64,000 bases of DNA from Callaeas wilsoni (lineage: Eukaryota > Chordata > Aves > Passeriformes > Callaeidae), in NCBI GenBank assembly GCA_013398955.1, contig VWPU01003114.1:62001-126000 (forward strand), written 5' to 3'. Shown here one piece after another: positions 25,401 to 38,000 of the stretch (position 1 is its first letter; every line of letters starts with the position of its first letter). Position numbers and translations under genes: made by a program. Below the pieces are notes generated by a model. The model was not told the DNA's origin, did no database searches, and saw nothing but the letters and a program-made list of their open reading frames with translations.

Positions 25401-26499
25401 GACACACTGAATATGTGAAAGAGGGATGGCCCTGGTGGCTGAGCAGTGAGAGGGGCGGGATGGAGAGAAGGGTGAGTTTGTTTCAGAGAAGCTTGTTCAG
25501 CTTGGATCCCAGATTACAAGAGGAAGGTCAGCCTGCCTACAAGTTGATGATCCACCTGAAAGTTTGCTCGTTTAGAGGTCCTTAGGGCAGGATATAGCTC
25601 TGATCCAGCTGTGAGTCCAAAGTCGACCATGATAAAGGAGATGTTGCATTTTCCTGATCAATTGTCTTTATATAGCCTTTGTATAGTCCCACAGCAGACA
25701 ATCTGCCCTGTGGGCCTGCAACCTGAAATAATATTGTTTTCACTTCAGCAGAGCTCTAAAATTAACTCACAATTCATAACAATGGTACAGTACTATTGTC
25801 TTCCTTATGTTAGCTATTAAATAAGAATATTTTTCACTGGAGGTTTATTTTGCCAAAAACCTTTGAAATCAATTGCATCAGTGAACTATAACATAGGTAA
25901 AGCTCCATATAAATTATTTGATACAGAATTAAAAAATAACAAGACAGCAAATCTGGAAGACATCACTCACTCTTTGATTGGATTTGAGAGCCCTCAGGTG
26001 ACTCAGTTGATTTGCCAGAAAATGTGAATTTTAAAACCGGGCCAACAATAAGCAGAATACACTCTCAACCTAAACCAAAAGCCATGCTTGAAAATTTAAC
26101 ATACCACGTTTTAGCATATTCTCAGCTATGACTGATTGAGGATTTTGCTGTTCTGTACTGCTCAGGGGTCTCTTTTAATTAATATCAAACACTGTGGAAC
26201 AGAAGGAAATATATTAAAAAGGAAATTATTAAATTTTCCTCCAGCTGTTATTGCTAGATGTGTTACATTTTTGACTACTGATTATTAATAGAACTCTACA
26301 CCAAAATTCTGATGCTGCTCTATTACGTATCCTAAGAGGCAGAAGTGGTCTGGAAATGAGAGCTCAGGTCTGGGCTACTAGATTATTCATTAATCTCTTC
26401 CACAGTGTGACCTTGGGAGGCTGCCTCAATTTCCCTGTCCCTCAGTTAAGCTAATAAACATTTTGCTTCCCATGGCTGCCATGAGGTGCAATTAATAAC
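22403..26499. other. repeat-poor non-coding stretch
   Basis: No gene recognised in about 4.1 kb. Frames are 60-113 codons, unrelated to known families and mostly with non-ATG starts. A weak string resembling a CR1 terminus (TAGAATCATATGTCATCC, 23963-23980) is not followed by CR1 sequence. Confidence 0.55.
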
Positions 26500-27261
26500 T
26501 CAGATTTGTCTCAGGTCTGCATGTATATTTTTTTTGTGCTGTAGACTCAAGTCATACAGTGTGCACAGCTCTTGTAACACAGTGTCTGGGAAGGGAGGTT
26601 TCAGCATCAGAAAGGAAATCTCACCAGTCCCTGCAGGCTTGGAGAGGGCAAGAGAAGAGACTGACTTTCCGATAACAGCTCTCCTACACAGACAGCCAGA
26701 AAAGGGATGAGCATTGCCTGACAGCTGTCCCTGTAGCTGAGCACCCTGTAAGAGCAGGAACCTGTCTGCCATGTGGGGACAGATGCTTTTCATTTTGTGA
26801 AACTTCTGCAAGGTATAATGCAAAACATCCACACTGAAAGGACATACATATGCAAAATGTACCATAGAGTGAGAAGTGTGAAAGAGAAAGGTAAAGTATA
26901 TATTTTCAATTATGGGTAAATAATCCACAATTTTATGAAACAGGTAGGTGGTGCTTGCGCAATTTTCTGTGCCCTGTGCACTCACAAACATCAGAAAATT
27001 TGCTTCTGAAAGCACTGCTGTCCTAAAACAGTAGTTACCAGTCTTTGTAAAAGACAGAAAACAAAACTGGGTTTCTGAGATCCGATACCGAGTTTTGAGG
27101 ACAGAACCACACAGGAGGCTGGAGTCATGGCCAGAATCCAAACACTTCATTATGTTGTGCCATCTCCTGAATAAAAGGCAGTTAAAATGCATGAACTTGT
27201 GCTGTTCCACTGCAGTGTAGCCATTAAGCTTCTCTTCGCACGCTAGGGTACTATTTGGCAA
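26500..27261 (-). other. 253-codon open frame of unknown status
   Basis: This is the longest open frame outside the microsatellites. It starts with TTG rather than ATG; the first in-frame ATG is about 23 codons in (Lys-Phe-Met-His). The product is rich in Cys, His and Phe, has no signal peptide, repeats or domain that I recognise, and shows no similarity to CR1 products. Overlapping plus-strand sequence is also partly open (74 codons). It may be chance, a decayed element or an unrecognised exon. I do not assign a function. Confidence 0.2.
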
Positions 27262-28224
27262 ACAATATTTGTGCTAGTTGTGCAAAAAGACACCACAAGA
27301 CCATACACAGGCCCTGAATGTCCACTGTGACACTTTGGAAAATCTGTGTCTGTTAAAATTGAGTTCTGGTGAGTTTATGAATGTTTTGTATCTATAAATA
27401 CTGTAAGCCAGATTTATACTCAAGAGGACATTATCTGTAATACACTATTAATATAATAACGAAGCATTCATGGTGTGACCACTACTAGAGTTGCTCCCAA
27501 AACTGAAATAAAAACATGAGTAGAGTTTTTCTATGACATCTAGTCATAGATTTTTTTTTTTTTGTGCACCAGCATTAGCTGGGAACCATGGGTCGATGCC
27601 CTTGACTGAAAAAATCCAGTGAGCTAAAACGTTCAGGCTCAGGAACATGGAATCAGTTTCCTAATAGGTCACTGTCTCCAGGTTTAAGCTGGAAAGATTG
27701 ACACAAAAAATGGAGAGTCTTAACCTGGATTATCTATATTTCAAGTGCAAGCACTATAGAAGAGTGGGAAAGATGCAGTACAGGAAAACAGCAGGGCTTC
27801 TAAGATTGCTTGTGTGAGATAACATTAAGGCCATGGAAAAATCCTAGCAGAAAAGAAGGAATGAAGAAGCAACGTGCAAAAACTTTCTCTTACAGGCCAA
27901 GAACCTGGAAAAATGACAGAACATATGCAGTTTAATCTAAGCAAAGTAAAGGGAAGTTGGACAAAGTCTGAGAAGAGCTGACATGCCCATGAGAAGCCTG
28001 AACTAGAGATACCAGGAAAGGGGACTTCCAGAGAAAATTCTCAGGAATGCTCAAGACAGGTGAGGATGCTCTGGTAAGGATGTACATGAGGATTTTTCAG
28101 GCTGATCCTATACCTTATTTACTGGCAAAACCATTTTGAAATTGTTTAAATTTTCTAGTTGGAAGATCATCCTGGTAGCTCCTCACATAACCCAGTTCCA
28201 TCCTTTTTGCTCTTTTCCTCTACA
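27262..28224. other. non-coding stretch
   Basis: AT-rich sequence with a T13 tract at 27551-27563 and no recognised gene or repeat. Confidence 0.6.
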
Positions 28225-28432
28225 TCAGGAAGAATTTCTTCACTGAAAAAGTTGTCCAACATTGGAACGAGCTGCCCAGGAGGTGGTGGAGTCAGCATCG
28301 CTGGACGTGTTCAAGAAACAACTGGATGTACATTTAGTGCTATGGTTTAATTGACATCGTGGTGCTTCATCAAAGGTTGGACTCAATGGTCCTGGAGATC
28401 TTTTCCAACCTTAGTGATTCTATGATTCTTGA
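28225..28432 (+). mobile_element. CR1 LINE, short 3'-end fragment
   Basis: The fragment starts at AGGAAGAATTTCTTCACTG, the conserved late-ORF2 block. It continues through GAGCTGCCCAGGAGGTGGTGG and a GTTGGACTCAATGGTCC block to TTCCAACCTTAGTGATTCTATGATTCTT, the typical avian CR1 3' end. Only about 200 bases remain. It encodes the decayed last residues of ORF2 and the 3' UTR. Confidence 0.95.
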
Positions 28433-28950
28433 CGTCACCCATTTCTATTTTTTGCAGAGGTTCAGATAAACTCTGAACTTTGTGGCTTACTTTCTTCACT
28501 TAATGCCTGTTGCTGAAGAGTGAGATTAAACATGAAGAAGTGCAGGAAGGAGAGTTTTGAGTAATGGAGTTGAAGCAACGGGTTATTTTGAGACTGCAGG
28601 GATGAGACCAAGAGACAGAAGCCCTAACTCTCCTACCTCCTGCATAAAGCAACAGTCAGGCTTTGCATGGGAAGGCTCCACATTTGCAGCTGGTGTTTAG
28701 TCTTAGGAGAACATTGAAATCCCTGTGTGCTCTGTGTTCACAAATAAGAAATCAGCCAGTGCTGTAGTATATAATGTTCGAGGCTCTTTATCATCTTCAT
28801 TCTTTATTTCTGCTGTGCAGAAGTAAGGAGATGTATTGGACTAGGATCTTTGTCTTTGAACATTCAAAACTTTATCATCCTGTGCAGCCAATCTGCAACA
28901 GGTCAGTTGCTCTTTAATTTTATGATCCTCTATTAGATATGAGAGTTTAC
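28433..28950. other. spacer between two CR1 pieces
   Basis: About 520 bases of unique-looking AT-rich sequence with no gene recognised. Confidence 0.6.
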
Positions 28951-29010
28951 ATAGAATCGAAGAATCATTTAGGTTGGAAAAAACCTTTCAGATCATCAAG
29001 TCCATCTGTT
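28951..29010 (-). mobile_element. CR1 LINE, ~60-base 3' remnant
   Basis: CATAGAATCGAAGAATCATT, then TTAGGTTGGAAAAAACCTTTC and AGATCATCAAGTCCA, is the reverse complement of the CR1 3' terminus and the preceding conserved tract. Similarity is lost after about 29010. It is opposite in orientation to the CR1 piece some 520 bases upstream. Confidence 0.9.
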
Positions 29011-31884
29011 AACAAAAGACAGTTCTTCGCATCTCATTACTGATGCAGAATGGAATTTTCCAGATAATCTGCTCCAATAACCAAATGAAAGGCATTAATT
29101 TTTACAACTTGCTCATTATTTAAAGTGCTTTCTCTGTTTCCTCCTAGGGCTCCTGTGCCTAATGTATAGAGCTCTTGCAGATATTGGTTTATTTGCAGGC
29201 TGTATCTATGTTCATTAGAGACAGTGAAAAAACAGGAGACTGTATGGACATTATAACAGCAAAAGGGATAAGTCATACGTTAAAAAAAAGCCCCAAAATT
29301 CTGCATAGCAGGAGGGAAAGAATTTGAAGATATAGACATCTAAAAGCAGAAATCACTTGGGCTTTCAATACTTCTAAAAGCTTGTAGTACTTCTAAAAAA
29401 TATCTATCCACTTCTTTACCACATCCAAGGAGAGGATCAGCAAGATGAAGATAGAGGACTTTATCCACTCTTACATTAATCTAAACAGAGAGAAGTCTGT
29501 GACATCTAGGCTGTGTAAAGCCAAGTTTTAGATCTGTCATTGATGTCTGTTCAAAGAGTTGTTGCTGCATTCCAGCACAGGAGATTACATGGCACATGGC
29601 AGCAGCTGTCCCCTCCCAGTGCAATGCAATCAGAAAATGCCCATGGTGATACTTAGTTAGCTATTAAATTCGATTTAATTTTCATAGTGCTGCTTATTTG
29701 TGAGCTGGCTGTGCCCAGGGACATGAAAGAAATCGTGAGTGGAGTTTGAACAGCTCAGCAGGGGAAGCTGGAATAGCCTGTACCTGGGAAGGAACTGGAC
29801 AGGGCCTGGTGTGTCCCTCCCAGTGCTAAGCAGTGAGCAGTCTCACAAAGGGTACAGCAATCTTCCCAGCCTTGCTGGGCTGTAAGAACATGCAGCAATT
29901 TAGATGAATGACTTCAGGAAAACACAAAGTCAGAACCCTAATTTCAGACATCTCAAAAGTAAGCATTGGGAACCGGGCTCGGGAAGAGTGACAAGAGCCC
30001 ATCTGAGATGCAGAAGGCAGCGCTGAATAGCTGGAGGCTGAAATCCTGGTGATGTTGGTGTAGACAGCAGGACATATCTGTAAATTCAATGGGAGACAAT
30101 TTCAGCCCAGGCAAGGAACAAGGATGGTGGGTCCAGCAAGTGTGGAGCTGCCAGCAGAGCTGGGCAGTGTCAGGTGGGCAGGAGGAGAGCTGTGCTGCCA
30201 CAGCTCGGCACCCAGAAGCTCTATCCTCAATAGCTGGATGTGCAGCATCCTGTCATATATCTATCTCTAAATTAATGCAATTAAATGGGCCTAATGATAC
30301 ACAAATTGGCATATGGCTCTATTTCTGTTTCTGTTCTCAGTCCAAGTAAAACATGTTATTACATTTCAGGGAAGGTTTTGACTTTAACCTCTAGAAATCA
30401 GAATCGTAATGATTTCCAGCTATTGTAGCCTTGTCTTTCTCAAGAGCTATACAGGAAGGTTTTCTGTGCCAGTGGGTTTAAGAAAAAGTACATGCAGGAA
30501 CTGAACAGCAGTGCTTGCACAGGGGACCTGTGGATGTTTGGGGATGTGAGGAAGGTGACAAGTGCAGCGAACACCTGTCATGGTGAACACATCTCTGCTT
30601 CCTAAATTTCAGAACTCCTACTTAGAAATGAAGACATTTTTAAGGAGTTTATTCTAGATATGACCACAGGGTAAGAGCAAGATCTTGCCTCCTCACTGAG
30701 AACAGGCAAATTCTGTCATTTTGCCTACATAATAAGTATGCATACATATGTATGCACTTTGCATACATGATAAGTACATATTAGCTGTGTTAGATGAAAG
30801 TCCAGCACGCAGCCTAGTAGGAAGGACATGATTTCTGACATTCCCATATATGAGGTTACATGCTTCAGCCTTCCAAAAACTATTAGTGTAAGCCTGGTGG
30901 AAGCCTTGTTCAGCTGGAATGGAGATTGTAAATATTGTGTAAAGGGAAAATTATGCTTAACTGAAAAATAGTGGAAGTGAAGAGTGAAAGTTAAAAAAAA
31001 TCCCATATACACTTGCATCATCCTACTCTAATTTATCTAATATGTGTCTGCCAAAACTGTCTTTTTCAGCTGTCAGTCTAAACTCATCTCCATGAATATT
31101 AATTTTCCTTGAACACTGTTATATTCAACTTTTTTCCCTTTCACCAGTGCAGCACAGCTCTTCTCTGTGGATGCCTCCTACTCTACAGATATTCTTTGTA
31201 AGTAAAGATATGCTGGTCTTGCTCTTCAGTTCCCTAGCTGCCATCACTCCTTTTTGTCCATTTTGATGGAGAAAGACCTTAGAACTCCAGGTCACAAAGT
31301 TGTTTGTGCCTCAGTTAGTCTTCCATAACACCAAACAAAAACCCATTTTAAATGTCAGAGGAGAAGTTTTTATGTCTATGCTCAGATATATGTCTGTATC
31401 TAAATAGAACAAATCTTTGTCCCCCAAAATGAGTGCATTTTATCTTCTTTTGGACATAAGCCACTTAGGGAAGAAAGTGCTGTTCTGACTCAGACCAGAG
31501 AGCGTTACTGATGGAAGATAAATCCTAAATAATAGATTGATAATAGAAAAATGGGGAGATGAAATTGTGGTACCTGAAAAAGCCTTTGTTCCACACAATG
31601 AATGCTTTTCCTTCAATACAAACTAGTTATTTCTTTCAGATAAAACCAGGAAAATTTATTTGAAGTTAAATAGTGAAACCAGAATATTTTTCCTTACAGA
31701 CCACCCATAAACTAATTTGGAATGCAAAACTTTCCAATTGTATAGTTCTATAGCAATGTATGTTAAATATTCTAATGAAAATGGTTTAAATCTAAATTGT
31801 GAATGTACCTGGAAATTTTTTTTTTCTAGAAGAAAAGGCATTAAACATAAATGATGGAAACTCTGCCTTCTTCCTCCTATAATT
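29011..31884. other. repeat-poor non-coding stretch
   Basis: No gene recognised in 2.9 kb. Frames are under 100 codons. An 18-base perfect palindrome lies at 30739-30756. Composition is otherwise ordinary. Confidence 0.55.
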
Positions 31885-33360
31885 AGAAATACGAGACATC
31901 ATTGAATCTCTCTTGATGATTTTTGAGCGGTCTTTGGAATCCAGAGAAGTCCCAGCTGATTGGAAGCTGGCAAACATTGTCCTGGTTTTCAAGAAGAGCA
32001 AGAAAGAGGAGCCTAGGAAATACAGGCCTGTCAGTCTCACTTCAGTGTCTGGCAGAGTTAAGGAAAATGTTATTCTAAGAGGTGTTGAAAAACACCTGAA
32101 AGACAATGCAGTTGTTGGTCACATCCAGCAGGGCTTCATGAGAGGAAAGTCCCGGTATCAAACCTGATTTCCTTTCATGTCAAGGGGACCCACCTAGTTG
32201 ATCAAGGGAAGGCAGTTGATGTAATCTTTTTAGATTCCAGTAAATCTTTTGATATTGTCTCTCAGAGGATCCTTCTGAACAGCACACAGCTGGATAAACA
32301 CATCATGGGATGGGTGAGCAGCTGGCTGATGGCTCAGGCATGAAGGGTTATAGTGAATGAGGTGACAACAGACTGGCAACCTGTTACTCCTGGGGTTCTG
32401 CAGGGCTTCGTCTTGGGCTCTGTGCTGTTCAACATCCTCATAAACGACTTGGACGCAGGGGTACTGAGCAAGTTTGCAGATAAAAAACTAGGAGGAGCTG
32501 TTGACTCCCTCGAAGGCAGGGAGGGCCTGCAGAGAGATCTCAACAAATTAGAGGTCTGGGCAATCCCAAACAATATGAAGTTCAGTAAGAGAAAATGTCA
32601 GATTCGATTCTGCACCTGGGATGGGACAACCATGAATGTATGGAAAGACTGGGGAATGAGAGGCTGGAGAGCAGTGCTGTAGAAAGGGACCTGGGGGTCC
32701 TGGTCAATGGCAAGTTGACCATGATTCAGCAGTGCCCTGGCAGCCAGGAGGGCCAACCCTGTCCTGGGGGGCATCAGGCCCAGCATCGCCAGCTGAGCAA
32801 GGCAGGGGATTGTCCCCCTCTGCTCTGCACTGGGGTGGTCTCACTTTAAATACTGTGTGCAGTTCTGGGTGACACAATATTAGAAAGATACTAAGCTATT
32901 AGAGAACATCCAAAGGAGAACAACAAAAACAGTGAAGGGCCTTGAGGGGAAGCAATATGAGGAACAGCTGAGGTCACTTGGTTTGTTCAGTCTGGAAAAG
33001 AGGAGACTGAGACACCTCATTGCAGTTACAACTTCCTCATGAGGGGAAGAGGAGAGGTTGGCAATGATCTCTGCTCTGTGGTAAGCAGTGACAGGACCTG
33101 AGGGAACAGCCTGAAGTTGTGTCGGGGAGGTTTAGTTTGGACATTAGAGAAAGGTTCTTCAGCCAGCATCTGGGCACTGGAACAGGCTCCCCAGGGAAGT
33201 GGTCACAGCACCAGCCTGACAGAGCTGAAGAAGCATTTGGACATTGCTCTCAGGCACATGGTGTGACTCTTGGGGGTGGTCCTGTGCAGGGCCAGGAGTT
33301 GGACTCCTATTGGGGGTCCTTGTGGGTCCCTTCCAAATCAGCATATTCTGTGATTCTGTT
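31885..33360 (+). mobile_element. CR1 LINE, 5'-truncated, with decayed reverse-transcriptase domain
   Basis: This is the longest CR1 copy in the window (about 1.48 kb), truncated inside ORF2. Plus-strand translation from about 31900 gives recognisable RT sequence: SREVPADWKLANIVLVFKK, then KYRPVSLTSVSG, a stop at about 32165, and a continuation that includes FDIVS near 32250. From 32353 it reads VTPGVLQGFVLGSVLFNIL, then NDLDAGVLSKFADKKLGG. In this last segment the catalytic FADD motif of CR1-type RTs is FADK, with a residue lost just after it, so the active site is gone. Later frames are shifted (for example around 32600-32700). The 3' end at about 33344-33358 is CATATTCTGTGATTCTG. It is inactive. 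Confidence 0.95.
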
Positions 33361-34004
33361 TGCTAGGGAAGTTGTTGACTATGGCTGAGAGGATAATGAA
33401 GCACAGTTTCAATTGCAGTATCCAGTAGGAACACAATAACTTCAGCGTTTTATCTCTCCATTCCCTGAAATTTATGGCATCTTGGGCAATTCAGCTTGTG
33501 CTGGATGAAGAAGTTCAGCTGAGTTAATAAATGCTACCCTCGCTTTCTTTAAACAGTGCATTGACATTTACTTCCTCAAAGCACATCAGGTGTGATGAAC
33601 AGCATCTGCTGTTTCTAATGACCTTGTTTAAAGGAATAAAATGGGTCTCAGAAAACTTAGTTTTCCATGCTAGGCCTGTTGTTGCATGAAAAAGATCTCA
33701 GTGCTGAAAGGAGACAGGCAGGGTGCAGGGCTAGTCTGCACAATTTGGTAGTGCTCTTGCCTCCATTTGTTGGAACTGACATAAAACTATGACAAGCTGC
33801 CACTTTTGATGAGACACACCCCTATGATCCTGGTTAATGGGTCTCAAAACCTCCTTCCCTTTCAAAATCCCAGATCAAACAACATATCTAGCTATGGCTC
33901 CCAGAGGAGAAAGGACCGCTGTAAGGAAAATTCAAGAATGAAGATGTTACGGGTGCACTTTTTGCCCATCAACTGCTCACTTTTTTCTTTGCTACATCTA
34001 GAAG
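33361..34004. other. spacer between two CR1 copies
   Basis: About 640 bases of unique-looking non-coding sequence, with no gene or repeat recognised. Confidence 0.6.
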
Positions 34005-35027
34005 GTGTCCTAACTGGAGACCAGTGACAAATGTCATTCCCGAGGGGTTGGTATTGGGAGTGGCACTGTTTGACGTCTTTGTCAGTGACATGGACGGTGG
34101 GTTCAGTGCACCCTCAGCAAGTTCACCATCGACACCAAGCTGTGTGGTGCAGCCAACACTCTGGAGGGAAGGGATGCTGTCTAGAAGGGTCTGGTCAGAG
34201 TGGAAAGGTGAGCCCATGCAACCCTCATGATGTGCAACAAGGCTGAGTGCAAGGTCCTGCACCTGGGCCAGGGCAATCCCAAGCACAAATACAGGCTGGG
34301 CAGAGAATAGATTGAAAGCAACCCTGGGAGAAGGACTTGGGAAAGTTGTTGGTTGACAAGAAGCTCAACATGAGCTGGCAATGTGTGCTTGGGTCCAGAA
34401 AGTCAAATGTGTTCTGGGCTGCATCAAAAGGAACACGACCAGCAGGTCCAGGAAGGTGATTCTCTGCTACTTTGCTCTCATGAGGCCCCACCTGGAATGG
34501 TGCATCCAGCTCTGTGAACCTTAAAATAATAAGGATATGGACCTGTTGGAACAAGTCCAGAGGAGGGTCATGAAGATTATCAGAGGGCTGGAGCACCTCT
34601 CTTGTGAACACAGGCTGAGAGTTGGCATTGTTCATCCTGGAGAGGAGAAGGCTCTGAGCTGACCTTATAGCAGCCTTGTGGTGCCTAAAGGGGCCTGCAA
34701 AAAAGCTGAAGGACTTTTGACTTTTGATAGGGGCATGTGGTGATAAGACAAGGGGCAATAGCTTTAAACTGAAAGAGAGTCAGTTTAGATTACGTATAAG
34801 GAAGAAATTCTTTACTCTGAGGGTGGTGAGACGCTGGAACAGGTTGCCTGGAGAAATCGTGGATGCCTCATCCCTGGCAGTCTTCAAGACCAGGCCTGGA
34901 TGGGGCTTTGAGCAACTTGGTCTAGTGGAAGGTATGCCTGCTTGCGGCAGGGGGGTTGGCACTAGCCGATGTTTATGTTCCCTTCCAACTCAAACCATCC
35001 TGGGATTTTATGAATTTATGATTCTAA
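34005..35027 (+). mobile_element. CR1 LINE, 5'-truncated, second copy with dead RT motif
   Basis: A plus-strand CR1 of a different sequence subgroup from the upstream copy. It starts inside the RT domain: TNVIPEGLVLGVALFDVFVS at 34024-34083. After a frame change comes LSKFTIDTKLCGAANTLEG around 34117-34170, in which the catalytic FADD position reads FTID, followed by an in-frame stop. Later segments are typical (GTGCAAGGTCCTGCACCTGG, CATGAAGATTATCAGAGGGC). An open C-terminal frame at about 34724-34920 contains [20 protein letters not shown]. The 3' end, GGGATTTTATGAATTTATGATTCT, is a variant of the CR1 terminus. It is inactive, with several frameshifts. Confidence 0.94.
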
Positions 35028-38000
35028 CAGTGGTTGTGTGTTCCACTAAGCTTTGCTTTTGAGGCAGCAAATTGCTCAAAAAGGTAAAGGCCACCCTGTT
35101 GTCATGACAAAAACATTGATGGTCCATTCGCTTCATTCCCAAGGTCCTATATCTGAGCCATTGACTTCGCTGCATCTTGAATCTCTGAGACCACATTGGT
35201 GATGTCCTCTCTCACCATGGGCAAACCCTGTGTGCCTACTAACCCTGTACATACAGACACATGGAGACATCCACCTGTTGACTCCAGACATCACTTTTAA
35301 GAAAGGAGGTTTCTACCAGAGACCATGAAAGTCTGACTTCTTGGTGAGAACTTTGACTGTTCTCTGGGCTGACTTTACCCACTAAAGCTTTGCACTTTCC
35401 TAGGAGCATTTCTGGGGATATGAAGCCAAGATGGTAGCTCCTTTTCTGACCATTTTCCTTCTTCCCCCAGTCCCACTGTGTGAGCTGCTCCCTGTGGCAC
35501 CAGCCAGTGCTAGTAAGGTGGAGGGAATGTCTCACTGTGTCTGCAAGAGCTGGTTACCACTTGCACCAGCAGCAGAGCTGCACTGGCATCACCTCAGCAA
35601 CCAGACAGAGATCGTTTCAACACCATCTCTGATCTACAGAGATGTTTTATTACACCCAGGCATTCCTGCCCAGTGCTGGGAAAGTAAACCCCCTCAAGAG
35701 GCTTCTCTTCCTCCATGGCTCACAGAGGGTCTCTGGCAGGTATCTTGCTGAGTGGGGTGTTCCCTGTTCCATACTACATGGTGTGGGGCACCCCATCCTG
35801 CCTCAGGGTGCATCATCACTTCCCTTTGCTTATTGGGAGTCTTTTCAGTTTGTTAGGTTTTCAAATCAAGGTTAAGTAAAATGAACAAACCCCATCCCTG
35901 GCCAGCAAAACAGCTCTGAAAAAGGTGGAAATGTGTATCTCCAAGTGCTTAGCTCTGAAAATGATTTATTTGCTTCTGGGGCTGAGGCCACACTTGTTAA
36001 TTTGTTTTATTTTGTGCTCATCGTTATCCCAATGTCCCGCTGGGAGGAGGAGGAAGGATTGGAAACAACCTGTCTCAGTGGTGAGGAACAAAATGTTCAT
36101 TCAGTGAATCTTGTTGATTGCAATCTACTGGATAACTTCTGAACATTTTACTTTTAATTAACTACCATACATTTTCTTGGGATTAGTGACTTGTCAGCAT
36201 TTTTGGAAGCTAGTGCTAGGAATTTTAAATAATAACAGCATTTATCTTCTGTATGGACACATTGTGGTTAGGCTGATTAAAATAAGTGAGGAGTTACCAT
36301 CAGTTTTTCTAAGTCTGGGAGTGAACAGTGGGAGAAGTTTTGGGTATTTTTATAAATATAATTTCATCTTACAATGATATTCCTTGTATTAGTAGACATA
36401 AAAGAGCCAAGTGTCTTTCTCATAAGTAAATATCATGAAATAAGTTTTCTGCCCTGCCAAGTTTTTCCCTGATGAATCCTGGCCTTAGCTGCTGACCAAA
36501 CTCCTCATCTCTTCAGACACAGGCACTCTGATGCAGAGAGGGAGAATTTAGGTTGCTATCCAGGCACACTAGTACCTGCTGAAGTTCATTCCTGTTTTAG
36601 GCCAAATTTACACCCATCCTCCCAGCAGGCTCCAAAAGACTCTTAAATCTCACAGAGAGGGGTTTTACCAGGAAATAGACTAGTTCAAATTAAAAACAAG
36701 TTGCCTCTCTACCCCTTGCCAAACCATAAATAATAACAGTGCTGTTTAGGAGCTGTTGTGAAACTGCCCTTTCCCACATGAAACTTCTGGCTCCTTCTGG
36801 GGCATCTCTCTGGAAGTGACAGTGCTGGCTCAGAGCACAGGTGAGGTGACACTGTGTTCAGGCTGGAAATGATGTAAATTCTGATGCTGGCATGATGTAA
36901 GTCACCCAGACTCAGCATCTCTGAAGATTTGCTGCTGCAAGTATAGTTGTGACTGATGTATATGTAAATGAGGTTGGGATTTTTAATACAAAACCAATTT
37001 CTACAGATTGTCTGTGTGCTTATTTCTGAGATAACGAGGACAAAGTCTTACCACAGATCACAGAGATGGGTACTGAGCCCCTGGGTCTGGAGGACAGCTG
37101 CATCCAGATGCTGAGCAGCACCATGTCCCCTGAGCAGTGCTTTCAGACCCAGTTCTCAGTGAAAATCAGGGTTCCTTTGAAGTTGTGCTGCTTTATCCCA
37201 TCTGAGGGATGGGGCACTGAGGTAAAATCCTTGGGACCTGCTGGTGGGAAAGATTTTTTTATTTTATTTTTCTTTTCTTTTTTTTTTTTAAGTCTTTGGT
37301 CTGCAAATAAAAAACAACACTGGAAAATGTTTTTAAACAAACATCTGCATTAAACCTGCCTACATTTCTTGATGGAAATTATTTCCATTAGCTTTCAGTC
37401 CTTGTAGCTGATCATTGTTTGAAATTGTGGAGGAGAAAAGGTGACTTCTCTGCAAGCATTAAAGAAGACCATGTCTCTGTGTGCCAGTGAGATGTGGTAG
37501 GTGAGAAAATAAAGCAGAATAGCTTCAAATTGAAGTTGAATGTTAACCTTATTTTTTAATCTTTTCATATTTTTAAAAAATACACTATTTCTACATACCA
37601 TATATTTAAGAGAGTTCTCCTTTCAGAAGGGATGTTGATGCATGGATTTTTTTTGAGAAATTATTGCAATTAAAGTGTTGACCAAACAACTGCAAAGGAA
37701 AAATACTACTTTTCAGTATTTATTTAAAACCGTGCTAAAATAGCAGTTTGCTTGATTAATGTCTCTTTCCAACAATGAAACAAATGCAGCACTACGTCCT
37801 TTTTTGGTACTGTGGCAGCACCTAGAGGCTCTTGACAGAGATGTCACCTCATTACACTGCTGAGCACTGCAGGCACACACACAAATAGAACTTAATAGCC
37901 ATTGTCACAAGCACCTAAATTTTTAAGCACTTGCATCCGATGGCGTAACACTTCTTAGGACTTCCCTGAAGAGAAAGTTTCCTGAAATTGTCATTAATCT

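Noticed and set aside
34225..34758. 177-codon minus-strand frame
   Set aside because: Antisense to the CR1 copy at 34005-35027; the same antisense pattern recurs at other CR1 copies.
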